8,136 nt of DNA from DASPXY01 sp038227745 (GCA_038227745.1 JBBRPS010000479.1:1-8136), one strand, 5' to 3'; positions 1 through 6,696 are shown, counted from the stretch's first letter. The notes: generated by a model not told the origin, from the sequence alone. Translations and numbers: made by a program.

Positions 1-2
1 CC

Positions 3-23
3 CCGACTCGCGGAGCGAGTCGG
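3..23. repeat. Perfect GC-rich hairpin at the left window edge
   Basis: A 9-bp perfect stem (3-11 with 15-23) closes a three-base loop, gga. There is no T-run on either side, so it is not a standard intrinsic terminator. It lies about 65 bases upstream of the rhodanese gene and may belong to whatever precedes the window. It resembles the hairpin at 8075-8091 in having a three-base loop and a very GC-rich stem. Confidence 0.6.
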
Positions 24-89
24 CCACGAACCGCTACACGGCGCTGCAAACCGCTCTAACCGCGTGCACCCGGTGCTTGAGAGCGTGAA

Positions 90-557
90 ATGAAGCTCCG
101 CAACTTCGCGCTCATCCTGGCGCTCTCCGCGGGCCTGTCCGCCTACTCGGCCTGGGTGCTCTCGGTCCGCCCGCGCGGGACCGCCACGGGCCCCGCCGAG
201 AGCATCCCCGCCATCGACATCCCCCTCGTCCGCCTGCCCGGGGCGGAGGCCCTGTGGCAGCGCAGCTCCACCCTCTTCGTGGACGTCCGCTCGGACATCG
301 ACTACCAGTACGGCCACATCCGCGGGGCCGTCTCGCTGCCCGAGGAGGAGTTCGAGCAGCGCTTCCCCGAGTTGAAGCCGCGCCTGGAGCGGGCGCAGGC
401 GCTCGTCGTCTACTGCAAGTCGGAGGACTGCGGCAAGAGCCTGTGGACCGCCCTGCGCCTGCGCGGCGAGGGGCTGAAACAGGTCAGGATCTACCCGGCG
501 GGCTGGAATGAGTGGTATCTCAAGGGACTTCCCGTCCACCGAACCGCCACGCGCTAA
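90..557 (+). CDS. Membrane-anchored rhodanese-domain protein
   Basis: A 155-residue protein with one rhodanese (sulfurtransferase) domain. Residues 6-26 form a hydrophobic segment after a short basic start, so it is either a signal anchor or an uncleaved signal peptide that places the domain outside the cytoplasm. The domain covers about residues 45-150: FVDVRSDIDYQYGHIRGAVS (63-82) is the typical DVR...GHI.GA element, and VVYCKSEDCGKS (106-117) is the active-site loop. Cys109 is the expected persulfide-forming residue. Cys114 five residues later gives a C-x4-C loop, as in YC..G.C-type rhodaneses, instead of the classical CRxGxR loop. YPAGWNEWYLKGLPV near the end is the usual C-terminal signature. 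The ribosome site is weak (gagag about 8 bases upstream), but no better start is visible. The gene overlaps the next one by 50 bases, suggesting co-translation. The physiological sulfur donor and acceptor cannot be read from the sequence. Confidence 0.88.
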   Translation: MKLRNFALILALSAGLSAYSAWVLSVRPRGTATGPAESIPAIDIPLVRLPGAEALWQRSSTLFVDVRSDIDYQYGHIRGAVSLPEEEFEQRFPELKPRLERAQALVVYCKSEDCGKSLWTALRLRGEGLKQVRIYPAGWNEWYLKGLPVHRTATR

Positions 558-975
558 ACGGCGGTGGCCCGCGGCCCTCGACCTCGGCTGCCGCTGCGCC
601 CTGGCGGTGGTGTTCCTGATGGCGGGCGTCAGCAAGGTCACCGACCTGCGCGGCTTCGAGGACCAGGTCATCCTGCACACGCCGCTGCCCATCGAAGTGG
701 GCCTGCTCGTGGCCCACTTCCTGCCCTGGCTGGAGCTGACGTGCGGGGCGTGCCTGGCGCTGGGGCGTGCCGTGCGCGAGGCGGCCCTGCTGACCGGCGT
801 GCTGCTGCTTCTCTTCCTGGTATACGGGCTGCTGTACCGCGGCGACGCGGACTGCGGCTGCTTCCTCTTCCCGGTATTGCGGGAGGTGCAGGCGCCATGG
901 TGGCTGCCCGCCCGTGACCTCGTCCTCTTCCTCTGCAGCGTCCGTCTCATCGTCCGACCCGTGCGGGGGGCGTGA
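508..975 (+). CDS. MauE/DoxX-family integral membrane protein
   Basis: A 155-residue protein with four predicted membrane helices at about residues 24-41, 64-85, 92-110 and 133-149. The AGVSKVTDL element at the end of helix 1 and LPWLELTCGACLALG in helix 2 are typical of the MauE/DoxX superfamily. DADCGCFLF (113-121) places a CxC pair, Cys116 and Cys118, after helix 3, the hallmark of MauE-like proteins linked to disulfide or thiol chemistry. MauE is known for its need in methylamine dehydrogenase maturation, but no mau gene is here, so that role is not implied. ATG 508 is the only in-frame start before helix 1; the next candidates (GTG/CTG/ATG around 604-620) would remove part of helix 1. 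The 50-base overlap with the rhodanese gene therefore looks real. I infer that the two proteins act together in envelope thiol or sulfur transfer. Confidence 0.85.
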   Translation: MSGISRDFPSTEPPRAKRRWPAALDLGCRCALAVVFLMAGVSKVTDLRGFEDQVILHTPLPIEVGLLVAHFLPWLELTCGACLALGRAVREAALLTGVLLLLFLVYGLLYRGDADCGCFLFPVLREVQAPWWLPARDLVLFLCSVRLIVRPVRGA

Positions 976-1004
976 GCTTCGGCGCGAAACGGCAAGCCGG
1001 ATCG

Positions 1005-1388
1005 TCAGTCGGAACGGCAACGTCCCTGGGCCGCGGCGGGTTGCGCTTCAGGCGGCGCCGCTTGCGCGGTTTTTCCCTCTGTGTGCTCCGGCTCCCCGGT
1101 CACCCCCAGGACGAGGCCGTACAGGCCTCCGCCGAGCATCAGGCCGACGCAGCCGAGAACGGCTCCGTCCAGGCCCACCGAGACGTCGCCGACAAAGGCC
1201 CCGTATACCACTCCGAAAAACGTCCCAAGAAAGGTGCCGGCGAGAATGCCCCAGATGGCGCCGCCGAGAGACAGCCGAGCGACTTGACGAACGCGCGGCC
1301 GACCGGTCCCCCAGACGGGAGCCGGCCGGCCCCAGTGGCTGCCGAGGGGGCTGTTTGCTCTTCCCGAAGATCGATGCCACAAGGACAT
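1005..1388 (-). CDS. Small glycine-zipper membrane protein
   Basis: I do not recognise a named family. The reading frame is open further upstream (to 1871), but I choose ATG 1388, which gives 127 residues and has a ggtgggag ribosome site just upstream. The basic N-terminal third (1-37) is poor in hydrophobic residues. Residues 38-67 and 71-97 form two hydrophobic helices. The first has glycines at 43, 47, 51, 55, 59, 63 and 67, an unbroken GxxxG series. The second has Gly75, 79, 87, 91 and 95 in the same spacing with one gap. The tail (98-127) is polar and Ala/Pro/Gln-rich. Glycine zippers of this sort pack helices tightly into hairpins or oligomers, as in the Gly-zipper domain families. The stop lies 29 bases from the stop of the convergent MauE-like gene. 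The coding call rests on this pattern and the ribosome site; the function is unknown. Confidence 0.66.
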   Translation of the reverse strand: MSLWHRSSGRANSPLGSHWGRPAPVWGTGRPRVRQVARLSLGGAIWGILAGTFLGTFFGVVYGAFVGDVSVGLDGAVLGCVGLMLGGGLYGLVLGVTGEPEHTEGKTAQAAPPEAQPAAAQGRCRSD

Positions 1389-1645
1389 GAGGGCTCCCAC
1401 CGGCGATTGGCGCCGCCGACCCGCCACGAGAGGCGTGCGGGCCGGCCAACCCAGGGAACGCAACCGCCGTACCTTCCTGGAATCCCTTCGGCAGGATCGT
1501 TTCAAGCGGTTGGCACGTAAGCACTTGTAATGAAGATCTGGCTGGCTCTGGCGAAAGAGGAATCCCGGTGGCCGGCCGAGGCGGAGCGGATTTCGGCCAG
1601 GCTGGTCACATTTCACCCACGGGAACAGCCATGCACGCCGGTTGT

Positions 1646-2179
1646 TCAGCGTTTTTCCACAGCGTGGCCTGGGGCAGGGCCGGCCTGCGGCGGCGCGATG
1701 GGTTCGAGGGACGGTGAACCGTAGCCGAGGCCGACATACGGCCCGACGCAGGTGCCGCAGCGCACCTTCCGGTAGACGACGTAAGGCACCCTCTCGGAGA
1801 CGTATTCCACGATACATTTTGTGGTCGAACACTCCTCGACGACCGGGGTCTTCACAAGCATGCACCTGCATCGCGGCTTGCCGCAGTCCTTGCAGCCGTC
1901 GTCACAGCCGTGGTGGCTGCCCAGGTGCGGCGGCAGGATCCGCGGCGCACAGTAATCCTCCCCCTTGCAGTCGTAAACCCAGTGGGTGACTTTCTTGACG
2001 TCGGGGACAGTCCGGCAGACCTTCCGGACCACCTCCTTGTAACAAACCTCCGCGACCATCTTGCAGCCGGGTTCGCAGGGCGGAGGAACGTCGGGGAAGG
2101 GGCCTCCGGCGCGGCCGGCCCGGGGGGCCGCCGCGACTGCGAACAGCATCGCCGCGAGCAAGAGCAGGTATTTCCTCAT
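1646..2179 (-). CDS. Secreted cysteine-rich protein, planctomycete type
   Basis: A 177-residue protein that I cannot assign to a named function. A clear signal peptide (MRKYLLLLAAMLFAVAAAP, likely cut near AGRA/G at residues 24-25) sends it across the inner membrane. The mature part holds 15 cysteines (35, 39, 46, 55, 71, 77, 92, 96, 99, 104, 106, 117, 122, 141, 144), many in CxC, CxxC or CxxxC spacing. CDDGCKDCGKPRCRC (92-106) could bind metal or form a disulfide knot. The segments VCYKEVVRKVCRTVPDVKKV (45-64) and IVEYVSERVPYVVYRKVRC (123-141) look like divergent copies of a beta-rich motif with alternating valines. Similar Tyr/Val/Cys-rich exported repeats are common in planctomycetes. The Pro-rich end (156-171) is probably disordered. 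The ribosome site ggaggga supports ATG 2179. An odd total of cysteines implies at least one free thiol, a ligand or an intermolecular bond. Confidence 0.8.
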   Translation of the reverse strand: MRKYLLLLAAMLFAVAAAPRAGRAGGPFPDVPPPCEPGCKMVAEVCYKEVVRKVCRTVPDVKKVTHWVYDCKGEDYCAPRILPPHLGSHHGCDDGCKDCGKPRCRCMLVKTPVVEECSTTKCIVEYVSERVPYVVYRKVRCGTCVGPYVGLGYGSPSLEPIAPPQAGPAPGHAVEKR

Positions 2180-2498
2180 ACCGATTGTCCCTCCGGTTAG
2201 GGCGTTTGTCCTCGAGCAGCCCCGGGGGCGACCTCACCGGCACGCCCCTTACTCTTTTTCTGGTCGGTTTCCCGACACGGCCCGCTTGCGTCGCGGTAGG
2301 CGCGGCGGCACAAGGACCAAACCGCAGGGACGACAAAGCCGGCACTGCCGCTACAGACCGCGGCGTCGAACGATCGACTGGGGCAGGAACGTCGCAGGGG
2401 AAAGAGAAAAGCCCACGGAAACGCGCTGGTTTCAGTGGGCCGATTGAGCGGCAGGGCTGGACTCAAAGACGAACCGACAGCCTCAGCGGCCACAGGGA
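2180..2498. other. Intergenic space between the porin and the Cys-rich gene
   Basis: This 319-base gap holds the porin terminator (2411-2440) and, between that and 2179, the expected promoter region of the Cys-rich gene. I see a small 5-bp hairpin at 2263-2276 and another at 2365-2378, both too short to name. No promoter matches well enough to mark, and no small gene has a convincing ribosome site and protein. Confidence 0.6.
2411..2440 (-). terminator. Rho-independent terminator of the porin gene
   Basis: A 12-bp stem (2411-2422 with 2429-2440, one mismatch) closes a six-base loop. Read on the minus strand it is followed at once by ttttctcttt (2410 down to 2401), a T-rich tract. It begins 58 bases after the porin stop codon. 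This is the only hairpin in the window with a proper T-tract on the strand of an adjacent upstream gene. Confidence 0.85.
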
Positions 2499-4262
2499 TC
2501 AGAAGTCGAACTGCATGCGCATGCCGAAGGCGTGCAGGTCGCCGTTGTTCGCCGCGCCGAGGCCGCCACGGGTCGCATAGTCATAGTTCCACTGGATCTT
2601 CGTGTTCGGGTTGAGGATCCAGTTCACGCCAAGGGTCAGGTCGCTCAGGGTGCCGCCGTTGATCCCCCGGCTGTTCGTGTCCACGTAGCTGTAGCGGGCG
2701 GCCAGTTGCCAGGCACCCGGGCAGCACTTCACGCCGTGGAGGCCGTCGAGCAGGTAGAAGGGGGAGTTCACGACGTAACGGTCCGGGGCGGCGGCCTTCT
2801 TGTCCCAGCGGGTGTACTCGTGGGTCAGCCAGTAGAGGGCCTGCACGTAGGAGCCCTGGTAGAAGGTGGTACCGACGAGGCCCGTGGCCGGCGTGAAACT
2901 ATTCATGTTCCAGGCCGCCTGCCACTCCGCTTGAAGGGTCAGCGGTCCCAGGTTCATGAAGAACTCCACGCCCAGCAGGTCCTCGTGGGTGGTGTTGAAG
3001 AACCCCGTGTCGATGAGGACGTTCACGAAGGGGGTGGCGGGGGCCGGAGCGTTGCGGGCCGAGGTCCGGACGCGGAAGCGGTTCTGGTCCTGCACCGGGT
3101 CGCGGGTGCTGCCGGCGACACCCAGGTGCAGCAGGTATTTGCCTTCCTGCTCGTACCACGGCAGCGCGGTCAGGCGGCCCGTGACGGCATACTCGCCGTC
3201 GCCCACTCCAAAGCCGTAGACGTCGTAGCTGTTCTTGAAGCCGCCGACGGCCCACGTCATGCGGTCGTTGAACATCGTGTTGAACAGCAGGATGCCGGGG
3301 TTGAAGCCGTTGTTGAACGCCGTCGGCGTCAGGAAGTCGAAGAGCGGCGACCGCTCGAGGAAGGGGAGGAAGCGAAAGCTTTCCAGGTGCTCGAGGCTGA
3401 TCGGCTCCTTCTGGTTACCGATCCGGACATTGCCGATGACAGGCAGTTTGGTGATCGTGAAATAAGCGTCCGTCGGGCCGGGCGTGACGAACGCCTGCTG
3501 AATGGCCTGCCGGCTCGTGTCGGGGGCGGAGCCGGCCGGGAGCACGCCGTTGAAGAACTCCAGCTCGAAGCGGTAGTCGATGTTCTCCCACATGGTGCCT
3601 TCCGCGCGAAGGCGGCCGCGGCGCACGTTGACGCCGTCGTTGAAGGCCCCGGCGCCGCGCGGCCCGAACGAGAGAGCGGGGTCGGCGGTGTACGTCGCCA
3701 GGTCATACTGCACCGCGCCACCGACGTGGAAGGTGAAGGACTTATCGACATTCTCGAACCACAGGCCGTTGCGCCACGAGCCGGGCATGAGAGGCTTGCT
3801 GCCCACGACGTTGCCCTGGCTCTTCTCCGCCTCTTTTTTCGCGTCCTCTTCCTGCTTTTGCAGCTTGCGCTTCTCGTCCTCCGCCTTGAAGCGATCGTTG
3901 ACGAGGCGCTCGACTTCCGCCTTGATTCGGGAGTCGAGGTCCCCCGGGTCGGTCGCGGCGGGCGCCTGTCCTGCGGTCTTCACCTGGCCGTACGCGGTCG
4001 GGAGCGGCGCCAGTGCAGCCCCGGCCGGGGGCTGCACGGCAGCCCCGGCGGGGTAGCCCGGCGGGGCGTTGTAGGGGGCACCGGCCTGGATGGCCGGGCC
4101 TTGCGGCCCGGGTTGGACGCCGGCAGGGCCGTAAGACACCTGGGCGAAAGCAAGCGGCGGCAGGGCGATGAACAGGCTGAACGCGGTCAACGCAGCCAAC
4201 CGGGCGAGCCAGAATCGCCGGAGCCGGCCGTTTCCCTCCGTGACGGACGCAGAGCGTTCCAT
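2499..4262 (-). CDS. Outer-membrane porin, OprO/OprP (Porin_O_P) type
   Basis: A 587-residue outer-membrane channel protein. The N-terminus has a basic stretch and a hydrophobic segment ending PPLAFA/Q, a signal peptide of about 40 residues. Residues 42-106 are rich in Pro, Ala and Gly. Residues 108-148 are charged and helical (SRIKAEVERLVNDRFKAEDE and on), a likely coiled coil. From about 165 to the end is a beta-barrel with WRNGLWFENVDKSFTFHVGG, the start typical of phosphate-selective porin O/P relatives, then RRGRLRAEGTMWENIDYRFE, and a terminal phenylalanine (MRMQFDF) that fits the beta-barrel assembly signal. The frame stays open upstream to 4970, but ATG 4262 has an aagggag ribosome site and the signal peptide directly follows it. 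Phosphate selectivity is a property of the Pseudomonas proteins and should not be assumed here; planctomycetes often have many such paralogs. It is followed by its own terminator. Confidence 0.9.
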   Translation of the reverse strand: MERSASVTEGNGRLRRFWLARLAALTAFSLFIALPPLAFAQVSYGPAGVQPGPQGPAIQAGAPYNAPPGYPAGAAVQPPAGAALAPLPTAYGQVKTAGQAPAATDPGDLDSRIKAEVERLVNDRFKAEDEKRKLQKQEEDAKKEAEKSQGNVVGSKPLMPGSWRNGLWFENVDKSFTFHVGGAVQYDLATYTADPALSFGPRGAGAFNDGVNVRRGRLRAEGTMWENIDYRFELEFFNGVLPAGSAPDTSRQAIQQAFVTPGPTDAYFTITKLPVIGNVRIGNQKEPISLEHLESFRFLPFLERSPLFDFLTPTAFNNGFNPGILLFNTMFNDRMTWAVGGFKNSYDVYGFGVGDGEYAVTGRLTALPWYEQEGKYLLHLGVAGSTRDPVQDQNRFRVRTSARNAPAPATPFVNVLIDTGFFNTTHEDLLGVEFFMNLGPLTLQAEWQAAWNMNSFTPATGLVGTTFYQGSYVQALYWLTHEYTRWDKKAAAPDRYVVNSPFYLLDGLHGVKCCPGAWQLAARYSYVDTNSRGINGGTLSDLTLGVNWILNPNTKIQWNYDYATRGGLGAANNGDLHAFGMRMQFDF

Positions 4263-4573
4263 GGGATTACTCCCTTCCCCCTTGAAAGGATTTCGTGCGA
4301 CATGCTGGGCGACCCAGGCGTTTCGCCGGTTTCGCGGCCGGGCGAGCGTACGGGGAATCCCCATCAACCCCCGCGGGAGCGACCCCAACGCTCGCGGAGC
4401 CGGAAACCACTTCGTCGAAATGTGGAATGGGACGGGTGATAGCAACTTCGCCAGGGCGAAGCAAGCCAAAGTGGCGGAAGAACGAGGAGAATGGGAGAAA
4501 ATGGCCAGGGGGCTTGTCGGGAGGGCAGGTTCCCCTCGCCCCTCGAACGACAGGGGCGAGGGGCAGGGCAGGT
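4263..4573. other. Intergenic space upstream of the porin
   Basis: This 311-base gap separates the end of the citrate synthase gene from the porin start. It contains a perfect 12-bp hairpin (4532-4563), a 16-base dyad with a weak promoter match (4436-4464), and GC-rich partial inverted repeats around 4373-4399. No coding frame in it is convincing; frames that cross it are extensions of the genes on either side. Confidence 0.6.
4436..4464 (-). promoter_or_regulatory. Tentative promoter with internal dyad, upstream of the porin
   Basis: On the minus strand TTGCTT (4464-4459) and TATCAC (4441-4436) are 17 bases apart, matching 3 of 6 and 4 of 6 of the bacterial -35 and -10 consensus. A 16-base inverted repeat, cttcgcc-ag-ggcgaag (4446-4461), lies between and partly under the boxes, where an operator might be. 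It is about 175 bases from the porin start, which would give a long leader. Planctomycete promoters are poorly described, so this is only a candidate. Confidence 0.22.
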
Positions 4574-4575
4574 TC
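4522..4575. repeat. Perfect 12-bp hairpin bracketed by an 11-base direct repeat
   Basis: cccctcgcccct (4532-4543) pairs perfectly with aggggcgagggg (4552-4563) around an eight-base loop. The 11-base sequence agggcaggttc occurs on each side, at 4522-4532 and 4565-4575; the right copy runs into the stop codon of the citrate synthase gene (tga, 4576-4574 on the minus strand). The hairpin could slow or end transcription from that gene, but lacks a T-tract. The direct repeats give it the look of a small inserted element. Confidence 0.6.
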
Positions 4576-5695
4576 AGCGCTGCGCCAGCAGCTTGACGGG
4601 GCGCACGTCCGGCCCGGTGTAGCGTCCGCGCGGGCGGATCAGGCGGTTGTGCTCGAGCTGCTCGATCGCATGGGCGCTCCAGCCGGCCACCCGCGAGGCG
4701 ACGAAGAACGGCGTGTACAGCGGTACCTCCAGGCCCATCGCGTGGTACAGCCGCCCTGCGGGCCAGTCGAGGTTCGGGAACAGGTTCTTCTCCTGCGCCA
4801 GCACGCGCTCGATGATCTCGGCGGCGTCCTCCCACTTCGTCTGCCCCGCCGCCGCGGCCGCCTTCTGGGCGTAGCCCTTGAGGATGCCGGCGCGGACGTC
4901 GCCGGCCTTGTAGACGCGGTGGCCGAAGCCCATGACCTTCTCCTTGCGCGCCAGGGCGTCGCGGATCCACTTCTCCGCCCCGTCCGGGCCGCCCGTCTGA
5001 AGCAGCAGATCCATGACCTTCTCGTTGGCGCCGCCGTGCAGCCGGCCCTTGAGGGCGCCGATGGCGGCGACGATCGCGGAGTGCAGGTCGGACTCGGTCG
5101 AGACGACGACGCGCGCCGTGAAGGTCGAGGCGTTGAACTCGTGCTCGGCGTAGAGGATCAGCGATACGTCGAACGCCTTGACGTCGTCGGCGCTCGGCTC
5201 CTTGCCGGAGAGCATGTAGAGGAAGTTGGCGGCGTGGCCGAGGTCGGCGCGCGGCGCGACGGGCTGCAGGCCCTTGCCCAGGCGGTACTGCTCGGCGATG
5301 GCGACGGGGATCTGGCCGAGGAGGCGTTCCGCCTTGCGCAGGTTGGCGGCGCGCGTGCTGTCCTGGGTATCGGGGTCGAAGTGGGCCAGGACGCTGACGG
5401 CGCTGCGGACGGCGTCCATGGGCACGACATCCTTCGGCAGGGCGCCGAGGAGGTCGCGCAGCGGCTGCGGGATGCTGCGGGCGCCGGCGAGGCGCCGCTG
5501 GAAGTCGGCGAGCTGCGCCTTGTTGGGCAATTCGCCGTGCAGGAGCAGGTAGGCGACCTCGTCAAAGGTGGCGTGCTCGGCCAGCTCGGTCACGGGGTAG
5601 CCGCAGTAGCGCAGGCCGCCGACGATGGTGGAGATCGCGGTTTCGCCCGCGATGACGCCTTCCAGGCCCGGGGAGTAGACTTCCGCAGTGCTCAT
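4574..5695 (-). CDS. prpC: Citrate synthase family, probable 2-methylcitrate synthase
   Basis: A 373-residue enzyme of the citrate synthase family, which condenses oxaloacetate with acetyl-CoA or propionyl-CoA in the cytoplasm. The length fits the short citrate/methylcitrate synthases (about 370-390) rather than the 427-residue Gram-negative GltA. Conserved elements in order are YRCGYPV-like RYCGYPVTEL (29-38), AEHEFNASTFTAR (183-195), RLHGGANE (218-225), GFGHRVYK (256-263), FPNLDWPAGRLY (306-317), SRVAGW (334-339) and RPRGRYTGP (354-362). The expected catalytic residues His220, His259 and Asp310 are present. The adjacent upstream methylisocitrate lyase favours a propionyl-CoA role, but the substrate cannot be fixed from motifs and a housekeeping citrate synthase remains possible. 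ATG 5695 has an agagggg ribosome site and removes the long Arg/Pro-rich upstream extension of the frame. It lies 59 bases after the lyase gene, with a hairpin between them. Confidence 0.87.
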   Translation of the reverse strand: MSTAEVYSPGLEGVIAGETAISTIVGGLRYCGYPVTELAEHATFDEVAYLLLHGELPNKAQLADFQRRLAGARSIPQPLRDLLGALPKDVVPMDAVRSAVSVLAHFDPDTQDSTRAANLRKAERLLGQIPVAIAEQYRLGKGLQPVAPRADLGHAANFLYMLSGKEPSADDVKAFDVSLILYAEHEFNASTFTARVVVSTESDLHSAIVAAIGALKGRLHGGANEKVMDLLLQTGGPDGAEKWIRDALARKEKVMGFGHRVYKAGDVRAGILKGYAQKAAAAAGQTKWEDAAEIIERVLAQEKNLFPNLDWPAGRLYHAMGLEVPLYTPFFVASRVAGWSAHAIEQLEHNRLIRPRGRYTGPDVRPVKLLAQR

Positions 5696-5716
5696 GCGCC
5701 GACCCCTCTGTTGATG

Positions 5717-5744
5717 AAGCCCAGGGGTCGCAGCCCCTGGGCTT
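5717..5744. repeat. Perfect 11-bp hairpin between the lyase and synthase genes
   Basis: aagcccagggg (5717-5727) pairs perfectly with cccctgggctt (5734-5744) around a six-base loop, tcgcag. It starts 10 bases after the lyase stop and ends about 22 bases before the synthase start codon, with the synthase ribosome site outside it. No T-tract follows on the minus strand. It may be an mRNA stability or processing element within an operon, a weak terminator, or one copy of a dispersed intergenic repeat. Confidence 0.7.
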
Positions 5745-5754
5745 GTGGCACCCT

Positions 5755-6636
5755 TCAACCAAAATAATTCCGATCCCGTTCCTCGTAGCCGCGGTAGTCC
5801 AGCAGGTCGTACAACTCGGCCCGCGTGAGCATCTGCGGGATGCGGTCGCGCTGGTGGCCGCGCTGCAAGATCTCGGCGAGCGTCTCCTGAGCGGCGCCCA
5901 GGGCGGCGCGGAAGACCGTCACCGGGTAGATCACCATCCGATACCCCAGGCCCGCCAGCGTGGCGAAGTCGAGGTTCGGACTGCGGCCGAACTCCGTCAT
6001 GTTCGCCAGCAGCGGCGCCTCGACGGCGCGGGCGAAGGCGGCGAACTCGTCGGCGCTTTCCAGCGCCTCGGGGAAAATGGCGTCGGCGCCTGCGGCGAGG
6101 TAGAGGCGGGCGCGGCGAACCGCGTCGTCGAAGCCGTGGACGCCGCGGGCGTCGGTGCGCGCGATCACGACGAAATCCGGGTCTCGCCGCGCCGCGACGG
6201 CTGCGCGGATCTTCGCGGCCATCGCCTCCGGCTCGACGAGAGACTTGCCCGACAGGTGGCCGCAGCGCTTGGGGAGGTGCTGGTCTTCGAGGTGGATGCC
6301 GGCGACGCCGGCGCCCTCGAACAGGCGCACGGTGCGCTCGACGTTGAGGGCCTCGCCGAAGCCGGTGTCGGCATCGCACAGCAGCGGCAGCGAGGTGGCC
6401 TCTGTGATACTGCGGGCCTGCTCGACGAACTCGGTGACGGTAAGCAGGCCGACGTCCGGCAGCGCCGCCGCCGCGGACAGGGCGGCCCCGGAGAGGTAGA
6501 CCGCCTGAAAGCCGGCGCGCTCGGCCATGCGCGCCACCAGGGCATTGAAGACGCCCGGGATGGGGATGGCGCCTCGCTGCCATGCCTCGCGGAGGTGGCG
6601 GCCCGGTGAGGTGCGTTGTGCGGGTTCGTGTGCCAT
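5755..6636 (-). CDS. prpB: Methylisocitrate lyase (PEP mutase/isocitrate lyase superfamily)
   Basis: A 293-residue enzyme, the normal size for PrpB (about 295), that splits 2-methylisocitrate into pyruvate and succinate, the last step of the methylcitrate cycle. Key parts are YLSGAALSAA (47-56), the Mg-binding CDADTGFG (87-94; Asp88 and Asp90), LEDQHLPKRCGH (116-127) with the lyase signature KRCGH and catalytic Cys125, ARTDAR (159-164), IFPEAL (187-192) and NMTEFG (212-217). The tail, LTRAELYDLLDYRGYEERDR, resembles that of the Bacillus PrpB/YqiQ type. The substrate loop reads SGA where the Escherichia coli enzyme has SGG, an alternative also seen in the Bacillus type as I recall it. KRCGH argues against PEP mutase or oxaloacetate decarboxylase. 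ATG 6636 gives the family length; upstream frame extension would run through a hairpin. Its ribosome site is weak. It lies between the Rieske oxygenase and the synthase on the same strand. Confidence 0.92.
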   Translation of the reverse strand: MAHEPAQRTSPGRHLREAWQRGAIPIPGVFNALVARMAERAGFQAVYLSGAALSAAAALPDVGLLTVTEFVEQARSITEATSLPLLCDADTGFGEALNVERTVRLFEGAGVAGIHLEDQHLPKRCGHLSGKSLVEPEAMAAKIRAAVAARRDPDFVVIARTDARGVHGFDDAVRRARLYLAAGADAIFPEALESADEFAAFARAVEAPLLANMTEFGRSPNLDFATLAGLGYRMVIYPVTVFRAALGAAQETLAEILQRGHQRDRIPQMLTRAELYDLLDYRGYEERDRNYFG

Positions 6637-6696
6637 GCTTCGCCCGTCCGTGACCGCCTGACCTGCGGCGTGGTCCCGAGACTGTTGTACGCCGCG

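Noticed and set aside
972..1520. Plus-strand frame following the MauE-like gene
   Set aside because: Low-complexity product without hydrophobic or domain pattern; the minus-strand frame has the regular glycine zipper.
1600..1645. Imperfect inverted repeat just after the Cys-rich stop codon
   Set aside because: The stem has an internal mismatch and a long loop, and no T-tract follows, so I do not call a terminator.
1530..1724. Small plus-strand frame of 64 codons in the gap before the Cys-rich gene
   Set aside because: No ribosome site of note, overlaps the end of the Cys-rich gene, and the product has no signal or domain.
1389..1871. N-terminal extension of the glycine-zipper frame into the Cys-rich gene
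   Set aside because: The extension overlaps the Cys-rich coding sequence in another frame and has no domain; ATG 1388 has a good ribosome site.
2532..4439. Open plus-strand frame of 635 codons opposite the porin gene
   Set aside because: The product is an Arg/Val/Glu/Gly-rich chain with no domain, it mirrors the porin codons, and GC-rich DNA leaves few stops on the opposite strand. The porin has signal peptide, barrel, ribosome site and terminator.
4263..4970. N-terminal extension of the porin frame up to 4970
   Set aside because: It would run through the synthase gene and the intergenic hairpins in a meaningless composition. The ribosome site and signal peptide fix the start at 4262.
4295..5767. 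Open plus-strand frame of 490 codons opposite the citrate synthase gene
   Set aside because: Low-complexity Arg/Ala/Val-rich product; the minus-strand citrate synthase has all catalytic motifs.
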